In this document: positions 1-11,988 of the stretch, one piece after another | How positions within the stretch are numbered: the stretch's first letter is position 1 | Layout of the letters: every line of letters starts with the position of its first letter | From: Liolophura sinensis | Lineage: Eukaryota; Mollusca; Polyplacophora; Chitonida; Chitonidae | Assembly: GCF_032854445.1 (NCBI RefSeq) | Contig: NC_088307.1 | Coordinates: forward strand, 9,438,017-9,502,016 | Length of the DNA stretch: 64,000 nt | Direction: 5' to 3' | Position numbers and translations under genes: made by a program | Notes under the pieces: model-generated | The model's database searches: none | The model's input: only the letters and a program-made list of their open reading frames with translations | Told to the model about the DNA's origin: nothing

Positions 1-249
1 ATACATTGTTGAGGGAAGATAAGGTAGATGTTATTCAGGGGCATAAGATATACTCTGTTCGGGTGACACAAGACAGACTTTTTTCACAGGATATATCAAG
101 ACAGACATATTCAGGGGACATAAGGCAGCATAGGATAGACACTGTTCATGCAACATAGGATAGACACTGCTCGTGTAATGTAAGATAGACACTGTTCAGG
201 CAACATAGGATAGACACTGTTTGTGAAACATAAGATAGACACTGTTCGT
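1..249. repeat. Degenerate minisatellite edge
   Basis: Irregular copies of a motif like ACATAGGATAGACACTGTTC, with units of about 25-30 bp. It is a diverged edge of the array that follows; the window starts inside it. Confidence 0.75.
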
Positions 250-1905
250 GTAACAGTGGTCAGGGGACATAAGACATAAGACGGTGTTCAAGAGACATAA
301 GACAGTGTTCAGGAGACATAACATAGTGTTCAGGGACATAAGACAGCATTCAGGGAACATACAACAGTGTTCAGGGTACACAGTGTTCAGGGGACTTACA
401 ACAGTGTTAAGGGGACATACGACAGTGTTCAGGGGACATAAGACGGTGTTCAGGGGACATAACAGTCCTTCAGGGTACATAAGACAGTGTTCAGGGGATG
501 TGAGACAGTGTTCAGGGTACATAAGACAGTGTTCAGGGGACATACGACAGTGTTCAGGGGACATAAGACGGTGTTCAGGGGACATAACAGTCTTCAGGGT
601 ACATAAGACAGTGTTCAGGGGACATAAGACGGTATGCAGGGGACATAAGACAGTGTTCAGGGGACATACGCCAGTGTTCAGGGGACACAAGACAGTGTTC
701 AGGGGACATAAGACAGTGTTCAGGGGACGTGAGACAGTGTTCAGAGGACATAAGACAGTGTTCAGGGGACATAAGTCAGTGTTCAGGGGACATAAGACAG
801 TGTTCAGGGGATGTGAGACAGTGTTCGAGGGACATAAATCAGTGTTCAGGGGACATAAGACAGTGTTCAGGGGACATAAGACAGTGTTCAGGGGACATAA
901 GTCAGTGTTCAGGGGACATAAGACAGTGTTCAGGGGATGTGAGACAGTGTTCTGGGGACATATGCCAGTGTTCAGGGGACGTGAGACAGTGTTCAGGGGA
1001 CATAAGACGGTGCTCAGGGGACGTAAGACAGTGTTCAGGGGACATACACCAGTGTTCGGGGACACAAGACAGTGTTCAGGGGACATAAGACGGTATGCAG
1101 GGGACATAAGACAGTGTTCAGGGGACATACGCCAGTGTTCAGGGGACACAAGACAGTGTTCAGGGGACATAAGACGGTATGCAGGGGACATAAGACAGTG
1201 TTCAGGGGACGTGAGACAGTGTTCAGGGGACACAAGACAGTGTTCAGGGGACATAAGTCAGTGTTCAGGGGACAAGACAGTGTTCAGGGGATGTGAGACA
1301 GTGTTCGGGGGACATATGCCAGTGTTCAGGGGATGTGAGACAGTGTTCAGGGGACATAAGACAGTGTTCAGGGGACGTGAGACAGTGTTCAGGGGACATA
1401 CACCAGTGTTCAGGGGACACAAGACAGTGTTCAGGGGACATACGCCAGTGTTCAGGGAACACAAGACAGTGTTCAGGGGACATAAGACGGTATGCAGGGA
1501 CATAAGACAGTGTTCAGGGGACATAAGACGGTATGCAGGGGACATAAGACAGTGTTCAGGGGACATAAGACAGTGTTCAGGGGACATAAGTCAGTGTTCA
1601 GGGGACATAAGACAGTGTTCAGGGGATGTGAGACAGAGTTCGGGGGACATATGCCAGTGTTCAGGGGACGTGAGACAGTGTTCAGGGGACATAAGACAGT
1701 GTTCAGGGGACATACACCAGTGTTCAGGGGACATAAGACGGTATGCAGGGGACATAAGACAGTGTTCAGGGACATACGCCAGTGTTCAGGGGACACAAGA
1801 CAGTGTTCAGGGGACATAAGACGGTATGCAGGGGACATAAGACAGTGTTCAGGGGACATAAGACAGTGTTCAGGGGACAAAAGACAGTGTTTAGGGCACA
1901 GTACA
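250..1905. repeat. Minisatellite, 21-bp unit
   Basis: About 75-80 copies of GACAGTGTTCAGGGGACATA plus one base, with variants (GTGAGACAG, ACGCCAG, GACGGTATGCAG) shuffled along the array. Because 21 is a multiple of three, long frames stay open on both strands (7-residue repeats such as RQCSGDI and MSPEHCL). These are not genes. Confidence 0.97.
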
Positions 1906-3425
1906 GGGCACAGGAGATGGACATTGTTCAGGGAACATAAGATGGACACTGTTCAGGCACGCAAGATGGACACTGTTCAGGGCACGCAGGATGGACACTG
2001 TTCAGGGCACAGACGATGGACACTGTTCAGGGCACGAGATGGACATTGTTCAGGTCACAGAAGATGGACACTGTTCAGGTCACAGAAGATGAACATTGCT
2101 CACAGCACAGAAGATGGACACTGTTCAGGTCACAGAAGATGAACATTGTTCAGGGCACACGAGATGGACATTGCTCACAGGACAGAAGTTGGACATTGCT
2201 CACAGGACAGAAGTTGGACACTGTTCAGGTCACAGAAGATGGACATTGTTCAGGGCACATGAGCTGGACACTGTTCAGGGCACGCAGGATGGACACTGTT
2301 CAGGGCACACGAGATGGACATTGTTCAGGTCACAGAAGATGGACATTGTTCAGGTCACAGAAGATGGACATTTTTCAGGGCACAGAAGATGGACATTGTT
2401 CAGGGCACGCAGGATGAATACTGTTCAGGGCACAGAAGATGGGACACTGTTCAGGTCACAGAAGATGGACATTGCTCACAGCACAGAAGATGGACACTGT
2501 TCAGGTCACAGAAGATGGACATTGTTCAGGGCACATGAGCTGGACACTGTTCAGGGCACGTAGGATGGACACTGTTCAGGGCACACGAGATGGACATTGT
2601 TCAGGTCACAGAAGATGGACATTGTTCAGGTCATAGAAGATGGACATTGTTCAGGGCACAGAAGATGGACATTGTTCAGGGCACATGAGCTGGACACTGT
2701 TCAGGGCACGCAGGATGGACACTGTTCAGGGCACAGAAGATGGACACTGTTCAGGTCACAGAAGATGGACATTGTTCAGGGCACATGAGCTGGACACTGT
2801 TCAGGGCACGCAGGATGGACACTGTTCAGGGCACACGAGATGGACATTGTTCAGGTCACAGAAGATGGACATTGTTCAGGGCACAGAAGATGGACATTGT
2901 TCAGGTCACAGAAGATGGACACTGTTCAGGTCACAGAAGATGGACATTGCTCACAGCACAGAAGATGGACACTGTTCAGGTCACAGAAGATGGACATTTT
3001 TCAGGGCACATGAGCTGGACACTGTTCAGGGCACGCAGGATGGACACTGTTCAGGGCACACGAGATGGACATTGTTCAGGTCACAGAAGATGGACATTGT
3101 TCAGGGCACAGAAGATGGACACTGTTCAGGGCACATCAGATGGACACTGTTCAGGGCACACGAGATGGACATTGTTCAGGGCACACAAGATGGACATTGT
3201 TCAGGTCACAGAAGATGGACACTGTTCAGGGCACAGACGATGGACACTGTTCAGGGCACGCAGGATGGACAATGTTCAGGGCACGCAGGATGGACACTGT
3301 TCAGGGCACACGAGATGGACACTGTTCAGGTCACAGAAGATGGACATTGTTCAGGGCACATGAGATGGGCACTGTTCAGGGCACATGAGATAGGCACTGT
3401 TCAGGGCACACAGGTGGACACACTT
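1906..3425. repeat. Minisatellite, 25-bp unit
   Basis: About 60 copies related to GATGGACACTGTTCAGGGCA followed by CAGAA. It shares the core GTTCAGG with the 21-bp array and is probably derived from the same ancestor. Three successive units make 75 bp, which gives artificial 25-residue repeats in open frames. Confidence 0.96.
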
Positions 3426-3612
3426 CAGGGAACATATTAACATTGACATTGTTCATCGGACAGAAGGTAAACATTGTTCAGGGGTGAACATAATATATTT
3501 ACTGTTCCGGGAACATAACATCTAAACATAATTCAGAGGACATAAATGTAAGATAAACAGGGGACATAAGACAGATGCTGCTCAGGGACAGAAGACAGAC
3601 TCCATAGGAAAG
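3426..3612. repeat. Decayed minisatellite tail
   Basis: Scattered, mutated copies of the GTTCAGGG/ACATAA motifs mark the right border of the array. Confidence 0.7.
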
Positions 3613-3785
3613 ATAGACTCTGTTATCTTAGAGTGGCACTCATTCCGTATAACATTTGGTGAAGATCATTAGTCTTCCACCAATATATGTCATCCTTATC
3701 TGTACATCACACGTGGGAATGTTTGTCTGTATGCTGGCTTCCTCTTCGGACATACGTAAGAAGGCCGACCTACAACCTGCTCTAC

Positions 3786-3873
3786 CTGGTTTCCTCCCAC
3801 AGTGCTGGCCATTGTGATGTAAGTGAAGTATTCTTGAGTTTGTCTTAAAACTCAAATCAAATAAATAAATGAA
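3786..3873 (+). repeat. SINE family A, 3' fragment
   Basis: Matches the end of the family: CCTCCCACAGTGCTGGCC, then TATTCTTGAG and an AAATAAATAAAT tail. Confidence 0.8.
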
Positions 3874-4156
3874 TATTCGAGTACTCCTGATTTCTTCACT
3901 TATCAAACTGACTGCCATCTTACTGTAACCATAGTTACATTCCTCCCAGTGAACGATATGGCCACACTGGACTAACATATACGCATTGTATCGTTGGGAT
4001 CGATTTTGTGTAAATGATTTTAGAAATGAAAAAAAAACCTTGAATAACCTAAAATTTAATGCATTATAAAGTTTTTTGTCTGATTCTGAGAAATTCTTTC
4101 AAAAGTTCTCGAAAGTTTGATGTTTGCTTGGGACAACATGCTTCTGGAAAACTTCT

Positions 4157-4282
4157 TTATTCATTTGATTGGTGTTATTACACCATACTCAAAAATATTT
4201 TGCTTACACTAACAGAGCTGTATCGATGATGGGAAACTGGGCAGAGTCTGAGGAAACCCAAGAGTATCTGCAAGTTGCTGGT
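4157..4282 (-). repeat. SINE family A, diverged fragment
   Basis: On the plus strand: TTTGATTGGTGTTATTACACC, ATACTCAAAAATATTT and GCAAGTTGCTGG, aligning in order with the family. Confidence 0.75.
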
Positions 4283-4294
4283 ATTGAAAAATGT

Positions 4295-4375
4295 AAGTTT
4301 CAGCACAAAAAGTAATATTTTATGGCATTTATTTAAAATGCATTTTTTGGGGCGAAGATTTAGGTCATTTACAGT
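4295..4375. repeat. Dispersed repeat family D fragment
   Basis: GTTTCAGCAC, TAATATTTTATGGCATTTATTT and GGGGCGAAGATTTAGGTCATT align with 36856-36930 (same orientation). Confidence 0.5.
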
Positions 4376-4390
4376 ACTGGTATATTAGAT

Positions 4391-4577
4391 TTATTTTTTT
4401 CATTGATGTTTTATGCTGATCTCAAGAATATTTCACTTATACAACAGGGACCAGAATTATGATGTGGATACATTTCCACATATGGCCAGAAAGGAAGTCA
4501 GCATAAGCATTGAATTCACCCCGACTGCCATAGTGAGGGACTCCTGGGTCATTGTGTCCCTTAGCACACAGACGACC
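4391..4577 (-). repeat. SINE family A, diverged copy
   Basis: Aligns with the family from CTCAAGAATATTTCACTTAT to GACTCCTGGGTCATTGTG on the plus strand. The 64-residue frame here is SINE-derived. Confidence 0.8.
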
Positions 4578-4856
4578 AGTACATTAGTCTTACAATTTTG
4601 GATATAATCACCTGTCTGACACAGCTGGGCTGATTGGGCATTTTCAACTCCACAACCAGAGAGAAAAGGCTCTGTGCCGCATTATCAAGGGTTTTATTAG
4701 GCTTTAGTGCAATGACGCCCTGTCAAAAAGAGAGACGAGAATTAATGATATGAGACCTAGCTCCATTCAAGACAAAACAACAAAAGAAAATTAAAAGACC
4801 AATTAAAGAACTCAGAATACACCAAAAAAACAATCATAGCAGTTACAATGACATTA

Positions 4857-4953
4857 AGCACTTCCCAAGTTTGAAAGCCCTCTCAAGATTGAAAGCACTT
4901 CCCAAGTTTAAAAGCACTTCCCAAGTTTAAAAGCCTTCTCAATGATGAAAGCA
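4857..4953. repeat. Short tandem repeat, about 20-bp unit
   Basis: Five or so copies of AAAGCACTTCCCAAGTTT with variants. Confidence 0.75.
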
Positions 4954-5927
4954 CTTCCAACATACAATGGAGGTCATATGGTCCTCTATAAACGGAAGCA
5001 TCTGGCAACTCATAAAACACCAATGCCCTCTGCCTATCTGAATAAATGACATGACAATTATGTCATCATGAATAATCAAAGGGGACATTGTTATTCATTC
5101 CACTAGGTAGAGGGCGCTGCCGTTTCAGCAGTTATGCAGATGGCTGAAAAATGTACTAGACTTAGGCCATTTCGTGTGAATCTTTAGGACACCGGAGAGA
5201 TGTTACATTGATTAGTTTGAGCCACTAGTTTCAAGTCGAAAACTTCCACAAAAAATACTGGGCATTTGGTGTGTACACATTGTCTAAATAACACAGTATA
5301 ATCTGCCATGTGCTAATGTTTGCAAATCTTGAACATTTTCAACCTCCATAGCACTTTTTTTTTCAGTAAAATTCGTACAAAATTCTTATCAAATGATGCT
5401 AAAATGACTTGTTTGTGTCACTAATGATATGCAACCTCCATAAACTGTTTGCAAATTTGTTCTCTACACCACATAGCTCTCAGAATGTTTTGAAATATTG
5501 GTTGCAGAGGCTGTTTAAATAGGGTGATTGTTTATCTGACGTAGGCCCATTGACCTGTTTCTACCCATGCGTACTAATTTATCGCTCAAAACAGACAAAA
5601 ATTAGAAAAAAAAAAAAAAAAAAAAGACAATCACAAAAAAGCAAAAAGAAACAAAAAGAATCAAAAGAAATACATGCAACAAAAAACACACATACAAATC
5701 GAGTTAATTTAAATGACAAAAATAAATACACATTAAATTTCACTAATATCCTCTTACAGTATTTTTATCTATGGTGAAGTACTCCAGTGTCAAGCTGTCG
5801 GAGAGAAGTCTGTATGTTGCTGTTGTTTGAAGGCCCACGTCCACGTACACTCAGAACCCTCAAAGCACCTGGTGTGGTTTGTCTCAGTCCTGCGCAGAGT
5901 CCAATCGCATTTTCTACCCAAGGTGCG
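4954..5927. other. No gene recognised
   Basis: AT-rich DNA with a poly-A stretch near 5590-5613. Open frames here are short and unsupported. Confidence 0.6.
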
Positions 5928-6127
5928 NNNNNNNNNNNNNNNNNNNNNNNNNNNNNNNNNNNNNNNNNNNNNNNNNNNNNNNNNNNNNNNNNNNNNNNNN
6001 NNNNNNNNNNNNNNNNNNNNNNNNNNNNNNNNNNNNNNNNNNNNNNNNNNNNNNNNNNNNNNNNNNNNNNNNNNNNNNNNNNNNNNNNNNNNNNNNNNNN
6101 NNNNNNNNNNNNNNNNNNNNNNNNNNN
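5928..6127. other. Assembly gap (200 N)
   Basis: Exactly 200 N, a conventional placeholder length, so the true size is unknown. Open frames crossing it are meaningless. Confidence 0.99.
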
Positions 6128-7363
6128 ATGAGGCAACGAAACGTATAGCAGTTCCATTTCTCCATTACAATGAAAGACCGTTTATTGTAACAACCATAGA
6201 TTATCAAAGTCGATTACCTGTAACTGTTAGCAGAGGTAAATTGCCCGGAACCTGGATTTCACGTGTGACTGATCATATGCCAATTACATTCAATCTATAT
6301 CACGCTGTCGTCGCTGCTCTTTTTTTAATCCCTACGCTATAGTATTTTATTTTTGGGGTTGTATCAAGAGCAATGGTATTTTGTATACACATGTACGAAT
6401 GCTGGAAATCGCTCGTATAAAACTAGTATACAATGTGTGGGGGTGAGGGGGGGGGGCATATTTTTTAATCCGGTAATGTGGCACTAGTGTGAAACAGGAC
6501 CTCGAGTCATTGCTACGTCAAGAATGGATTGTACCAAAAGGTCTACGTCGTTACAGTGTGTCAGTTTCTGTTGTAATGTCGTACTGTCTTTAATGTGACG
6601 TCATGGTGCTGAGCTGGGAAAGGAACATTTGACGTCAATAAAATGACGCCAAGGTCGCAAACTCCAAGACGGCGTATGCCGTCAGTATGCGACGTCATGG
6701 TGATTAGGCCGGGCGTAACGTTACGACCACTTTGAGAAACTGTCACCAGATTCCACTAAGTCATTTCTGACTGAGGTCAAAATTTGAAATACGATCTTAA
6801 AGCTTATTATTCGGCTTTAGAAATTAATATACGTGTCCACCTGACCAATGTTATTTTAAGACAGATGTGTCCAACTTTCAACTTCCAGTACCAAAACCTA
6901 AACATTCTGAAAAGATTTTAAATTTTGACTTAGGTCAGAAATGGCTTTACATATAGATTCATGTAATCAAGGAGAAACCGACGCATCGGGTGTTCCAGAA
7001 GTTCTTTTAAATAGGCCCATGCAATTATTCAAAATCCGTTGAAAGGTTATACTAATTTCTCACACGTTGTTTTAAGTTACCCGGTAATGGATAAGTAGAC
7101 ACTTATTATGAAATTATGAAAATTTCAGTATCATAGGCCAAATAGTATAAAGACAGCAAGGAAGTACACAGTACATTAAATACACATTTACATTCAAAAT
7201 CTTTCAAGCGTAAAACTTCGATACTTCATATACGTCATTCAGTATGTATTAAACACCTTTCATAAAAATTTCAGTATTTCACAGGTAGTTGAAACAGTAT
7301 TAAGACAGCAATAAATTTAAAAGCATGACATGTACCGTGCCGCATCCTGTGTAGTATAAGCAG
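6128..7363. other. No gene recognised
   Basis: The frame at 6128-6342 has no family I recognise and abuts the gap. A G-rich run lies near 6440-6458. The rest is unremarkable AT-rich sequence. Confidence 0.5.
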
Positions 7364-7699
7364 TGAATGCTTGGGGTTTAACGTCGTACTTTTCAGTCAC
7401 ACGACGACGAGGACTCATTACATATGTGTACATATACTGTCTTCTTGTGGCAAGGCGAGTTCATGCCGACAAAAGTGCTGCCGCTACTGAAGTATCGTGC
7501 CGAAGACACCAGACATGACAACTGACTCAGTCACATTACACCGACACCAGGTCAACCAGTTCTGTTTCCTTGCTCTAACATCTCAGTGCTGAGCGCCAAG
7601 CGAGGTAACAACAACTACCATTTCTTAAGTCTTTGGTATTATTTGATCCTGGGTCTCCCTCTTCGAGGCGAACGTCCTAACCATTAGGCCACCGGAGGT
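7364..7699 (-). repeat. tRNA-derived SINE family B (subfamily B2)
   Basis: Read on the minus strand, a tRNA-like head (GGCCTAATGGTTAGGACG, then a B-box-like CCCAGGATCAAATAA) leads into the family body and ends with the tail CGTTAAACCCCAAGCATTC. On the plus strand it carries CTTCTTGTGGCAAGGCGAG, the segment amplified in the array at 11.4-13.2 kb. Confidence 0.85.
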
Positions 7700-8184
7700 G
7701 TCTGCAGTTCAAGCCACTGTGTCTGACATGGCATGAACGTTTACATTTATTGTTGTTATAATGCTATTTCACCTATGATGATGAAATTTTCGTGAAACGT
7801 ATCTTATATCCATTAAATGATGTGTCTGAAATATCAAATGTCTCACGCTTTAAACATTTTGAGTAATTACGAATTTATGACTGTTTTCGATTTTTTTGTT
7901 TTTTCTGGTCCACCCTACATAGATATATACAGTTAAACTGTAGAAGGCTATGCTAACTAGTTAGAGCAAAGAGGTACAAAATACCTGTATAGAGGAATGC
8001 ACGGAAGCGCATGCTTTAAAAGATAACATATAGCAGAGTTCCGTCTCGCATGTATCACATGACTTCTCGAGTTATCTAACAGCGACAGCTGAAACTTGAG
8101 TGCTGATTAAAGTATAGATATATTTCTATGCCTCTTTGTTGATATAAATAGATTTTATGCCTGCTGAAAATAATGTTTATTTTT

Positions 8185-8287
8185 TTCATTTATTTGATTG
8201 GTGTTTTACTCCGTACCCAAGAATACATGTAGTTCACTTATACGACGGCGGCCAGCATTCTTGTGGGTGGAAACCGGCCAGAGCCCG
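8185..8287 (-). repeat. SINE family A, truncated copy
   Basis: TTTATTTGATTGGTGTTTTA to GGAAACCGGCCAGAGCCC on the plus strand; the tRNA-like head is missing. Confidence 0.88.
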
Positions 8288-8510
8288 TTAATTTTACTTA
8301 TATTGTACGTATGTTTTACAAAAAACGCCCTTTATACAACTTTATTTATTTGACTGTTGATAAACCGCTCACACTAGAATTGTTCATGTATATGTATACG
8401 ATGGTGGTCGGTTTTAGGGTAAGAGGATACCACGGTGTCAGGCGTATACCAAACGGCCAAATGGACGTGGTGAACAAGTCCCCACAAACAGGATCCTAGT
8501 CGGAGTAATT

Positions 8511-8600
8511 TCTCCGTAGCTTCCAGTATAAGATCTGAAAAAGCTCGGTCAAGTTTCACGAAGCTTACTAATGTTTTTTTGTCTTAGGAAACATAATACT
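8511..8600 (+). repeat. Inverted dispersed repeat, copy 1
   Basis: AAAGCTCGGTCAAGTTTCAC, GAAGCTTACT and TCTTAGGAAACATAAT match the reverse complement of 10428-10527. Confidence 0.75.
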
Positions 8601-9080
8601 TTACTTGTGTGGTGTTTGGCTTTATTTTTTTTTTCGAGAAACAAAACAAAACCAACAAAAACACATTCTTGAGCCCGGTTTTAAACAGGAATAAAAGAAA
8701 TAAATAAATAAGCGTGTAGCTTCGAGAGTAACTTCGCGAGCGCCGACAACGCCAAATACTAGCAAAACATGCCACACCCAGTCCCACATCAACTCTAGTC
8801 GCCCCAGCCACAGCCACTTAAACACATAACTCACTTCCTTCCCTCCTTCCCCTGCCCCCCCCCCCCAACCCTTTGCGCTAGTTTGAGGGTATCGTTAGTT
8901 GAGGAGTGCTTTGTTCGAAATGCTGAGACCCGGAAGAATAATTCATCTCCAGGTCTCTATACAGGCATGCGGCTATGTAAAGCTCGGGTTGATCACTAGC
9001 TAGACCATGTACTCGAGACTGAAAGAGTGGCATGTACCAAGGCTGCATGCTGTGTCCCTACTTCAATTGCTGATAAGCAC

Positions 9081-9271
9081 GTTGGCCCATATACGACATT
9101 TTCCTTTTTTCTTAACTTTTGTAACTTTTTCTTAGGTTAGGAAACTGTTTTTTTTTTTACCTGGGTAAAAACGTTTTCACCCAGGTGAAAACCTTTCCAC
9201 CTGGGTGGAAACCTAAGAAAAAGTTACCAACGTTAAGAAAAATGGAAAATGTTGTATATGGGCCACTGTAG
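9081..9271. mobile_element. Foldback (MITE-like) hairpin element
   Basis: Arms of about 55-60 bp: TGGCCCATATACGACATTTTCC on the left pairs with GGAAAATGTTGTATATGGGCCA on the right, followed inward by CTTTTTCTTAGG/CCTAAGAAAAAG. The centre has further palindromic CACCCAGGTG/CACCTGGGTG pieces. No coding capacity and no clear target duplication. Confidence 0.8.
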
Positions 9272-10427
9272 AAAAGTGCTGACGTATAAAGCATTTATAT
9301 ACTTCGGTCACCAGCTAACAAATTATTGTGTATCATAGATCATGTCGACTTCTTTCGCGCACTTTGAAGTGACAGGTGTTGTTAGCGATAAAGGGTTGAA
9401 ACAGCCCGTTAATTCCAAGTTCTATCGCAAATATAAAAAGTAACCACTCTACGTATAAGGTATTCTTAAATTATAGTCTTTTTTTTTTTTTTGCTGCCAT
9501 GATTTACTTTTATAGCTGTCCTAGGAATGGAAGGTGGAAGGTCGTGGTTTTGTCGTGGTTTTGTTGATTGGTGGATATATTTTTAAAAATATTATATATA
9601 TATATTTTTTTTTTTTGCTTTGTGCTTTTTTTTTAGACTGAACGTCACCTTACAATACTGTTTCAGTACATTTTGAAAGAGCTTTACACCTATATTTATC
9701 TTTTTCAAATAACTGTAACCTTTTTGAGCAAGACCCCCGGTCGGGAAATATTTTACGTTATTAAAATATTCATTAATAAATAATAATAATAAATTAACTA
9801 TTAAAAGTTTACAAATTTCAAACTTTTAATTATTTCATTCATTCATTCAAATTTCCAAAATCAATATTTTTTCGTGTACATAATAGAGGTCAGTGCTGTT
9901 AGTCGAGGAAACCCAGGACGGTCTTGTGGCAAGTACCCCTACTAACGAACTTTCACACTTGTCGCTTACAGATATGTGCACCATATACTGATGGAGGCCA
10001 AGTTCTCGCTCGAACGTTATACTGTGCAAACGGCCTTGCGAACGTCAACGACAGCTTATTGCCACTGTATAATGGTCCCACAGACAGATAAAGCGCGGGT
10101 ATCCACGTGCAAATTTCCAGTTCAAGCTAGAGTTGGAGCTGGGATACAATATGGTACTACACAGTACGTGCTGGAAACAAAGGCCGTTTCGTATCCCTCA
10201 CATATTGTACTCCAGATCCAGCATGTTCTTTTGACATCATCTCTTTTTTTTTCTTTCTTTCTCTTTTTTCTTACCCACAATAATTTCTCTGCACCAATTC
10301 CATATATTCATGCGGCGAGAGCAGGATCCGGGTTCACGTACCTTCCAAGTTCAGTACAACGCTTGAGTCGGTACCATATTTTATATTTTTGTTTCTCAGG
10401 AAAACTGAGGTCAAGCATAACATAAGT

Positions 10428-10527
10428 ACAGTCTTATGTTTCCTAAGAAAGAAAATTTTAGTCGACAAGCTTCGTGAAACTTGACCCAGCTTTTTCACAG
10501 CTGATGCTGGAATTCAAGCTACCGAGA
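10428..10527 (-). repeat. Inverted dispersed repeat, copy 2
   Basis: Plus strand CTTATGTTTCCTAAGAAAG and AAGCTTCGTGAAACTTGACC; reverse complement of 8511-8600, about 1.9 kb away. Confidence 0.75.
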
Positions 10528-10534
10528 GTGTACC

Positions 10535-10660
10535 CTGAAAGGGGTACAGAGCTGATCATGGATGACTCTTGTGAGAGATGATCACGTCCAGGTTGTGTCT
10601 ATAGCCTAAACTGAATTTAGGTATATATGGCAGATTAATTCAAGCGTTACTGGCCACAGA
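10535..10660. repeat. Diverged direct repeat, copy 1
   Basis: AGGGGTACAGAGC..., GATCACGTCCAGG and TATAGCC align in order with 11098-11215 (GGGATACAGAA, AAGCAAGTCCAGG, TATAGCA). Identity is modest. Confidence 0.5.
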
Positions 10661-11097
10661 CCCCCATTAATTTTCCATAAGTGACAATATTAACGTTTAG
10701 CGCTGTAGCTCAGTCCCAAACATTCCGTGGCCAATAAGGTTTGGTGCATACCTGGCCCAGCCTGTGAGAAAGAAGCCATAAAAATTTTGACATAGGTTAA
10801 CCGTCAAAATCTGGACCTTTCTATGCCGGCAGCTGGAGGCGTGACTAGCAACGCCAAGGGACGTTCACGCGCAGCCTCACCACTACCTCACACCTTGTCC
10901 TCTCGCCCAGAATTTCAAACTTTCATCGATAAAAACTCATATCTCCTCAAAGTTTAGGCAATTTCCAGCACTTTGATACCAAGCATGCACCTGTACACCA
11001 AAAATGGCCGCTTGGGAGCACAAAAAAGGACTTTATACCCTACCGAAAAACGGAAGTTGTAGTGGGGTCAGTGTCCAACTGAGCATCCTGCAGCGTT

Positions 11098-11215
11098 TAA
11101 AGGGATACAGAATCCATTCTGAACGACTGGTGTAAGAGATAAGCAAGTCCAGGCTATACCTATAGCAGGGGCTAAATTTTAGGTTTTCTGGCAAATTTAT
11201 TCGAGCTTGACTGAC
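11098..11215. repeat. Diverged direct repeat, copy 2
   Basis: Partner of 10535-10660. The open frame on the minus strand here is probably incidental. Confidence 0.5.
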
Positions 11216-11404
11216 AATGCTGCTGGGTTTAACCCAAGAAATCGTATCTCCTCGAAATCCTATCAAACAATCGTCATCGATTTTGAATCCGTTTAATTTT
11301 GAAAAGTTCAAGCACTGCGTCTGAGATTTATGTAGTCATAAAGACGATTCCGTTAATCACGCGACATAACTACCACAGTACAATACCTTCGTGTATTTAT
11401 GATT

Positions 11405-11932
11405 GTATACTTGGGTTTTTACGCCGTACTCAACAATTTTCCAGTCATGTGATGACGAGAAGTCTTTAGGTGTGTGTGCCTGTACTGTGCCTTCTTGTGG
11501 CAGTGCAAGCCTATGCCGCAAGGTGTGTGTGTGTGTGTGTGTGTACATATACTGTGCCTTCTTGCGGCAGGGCAAGCCTATGCCGCCAGGTGCCTTCTTG
11601 TGGCAGGGCAAGCCTATGCCGCCAGGTGTGTGTGTGTGTACATATACTGTGCCTTCTTGTGGCATGGCAAGCCTATGCCGCCAGGTGTGTGTGTGTGTGT
11701 ACATATACTGTGCCTTCTTCTGGCAGGGCAAGCCTATGCCGCCAGGTGCCTTCTTGTGGCAGGGCAAGCCTATGCCGCAGGTGTGTGTGTACATCTACTG
11801 TGCCTTCTTGTGACAGGGCAAGCCTATGCCGCCAGGTGCCTTCTTGTGGCAGGGCAAGCCTATGCCGCCAGGTGTCTGTGTGTGTGCATATACTGTGTCT
11901 TGTTGTGGCGGGGCAAGCCTATGCCGCAAGGT

Positions 11933-11988
<56 letters not shown>

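Noticed and set aside
196-3440. Long open frames of up to 511 residues with 7- or 25-residue repeats
   Set aside because: They follow from the 21- and 25-bp tandem units and are open on both strands at once; no start context, splice sites or domain support them.
5765-6342. Open frames crossing the N gap
   Set aside because: The middle of each is undefined sequence, so the frame has no meaning.
11033-11311. A 92-residue minus-strand gene
   Set aside because: No recognisable domain, and it overlaps a diverged direct repeat.
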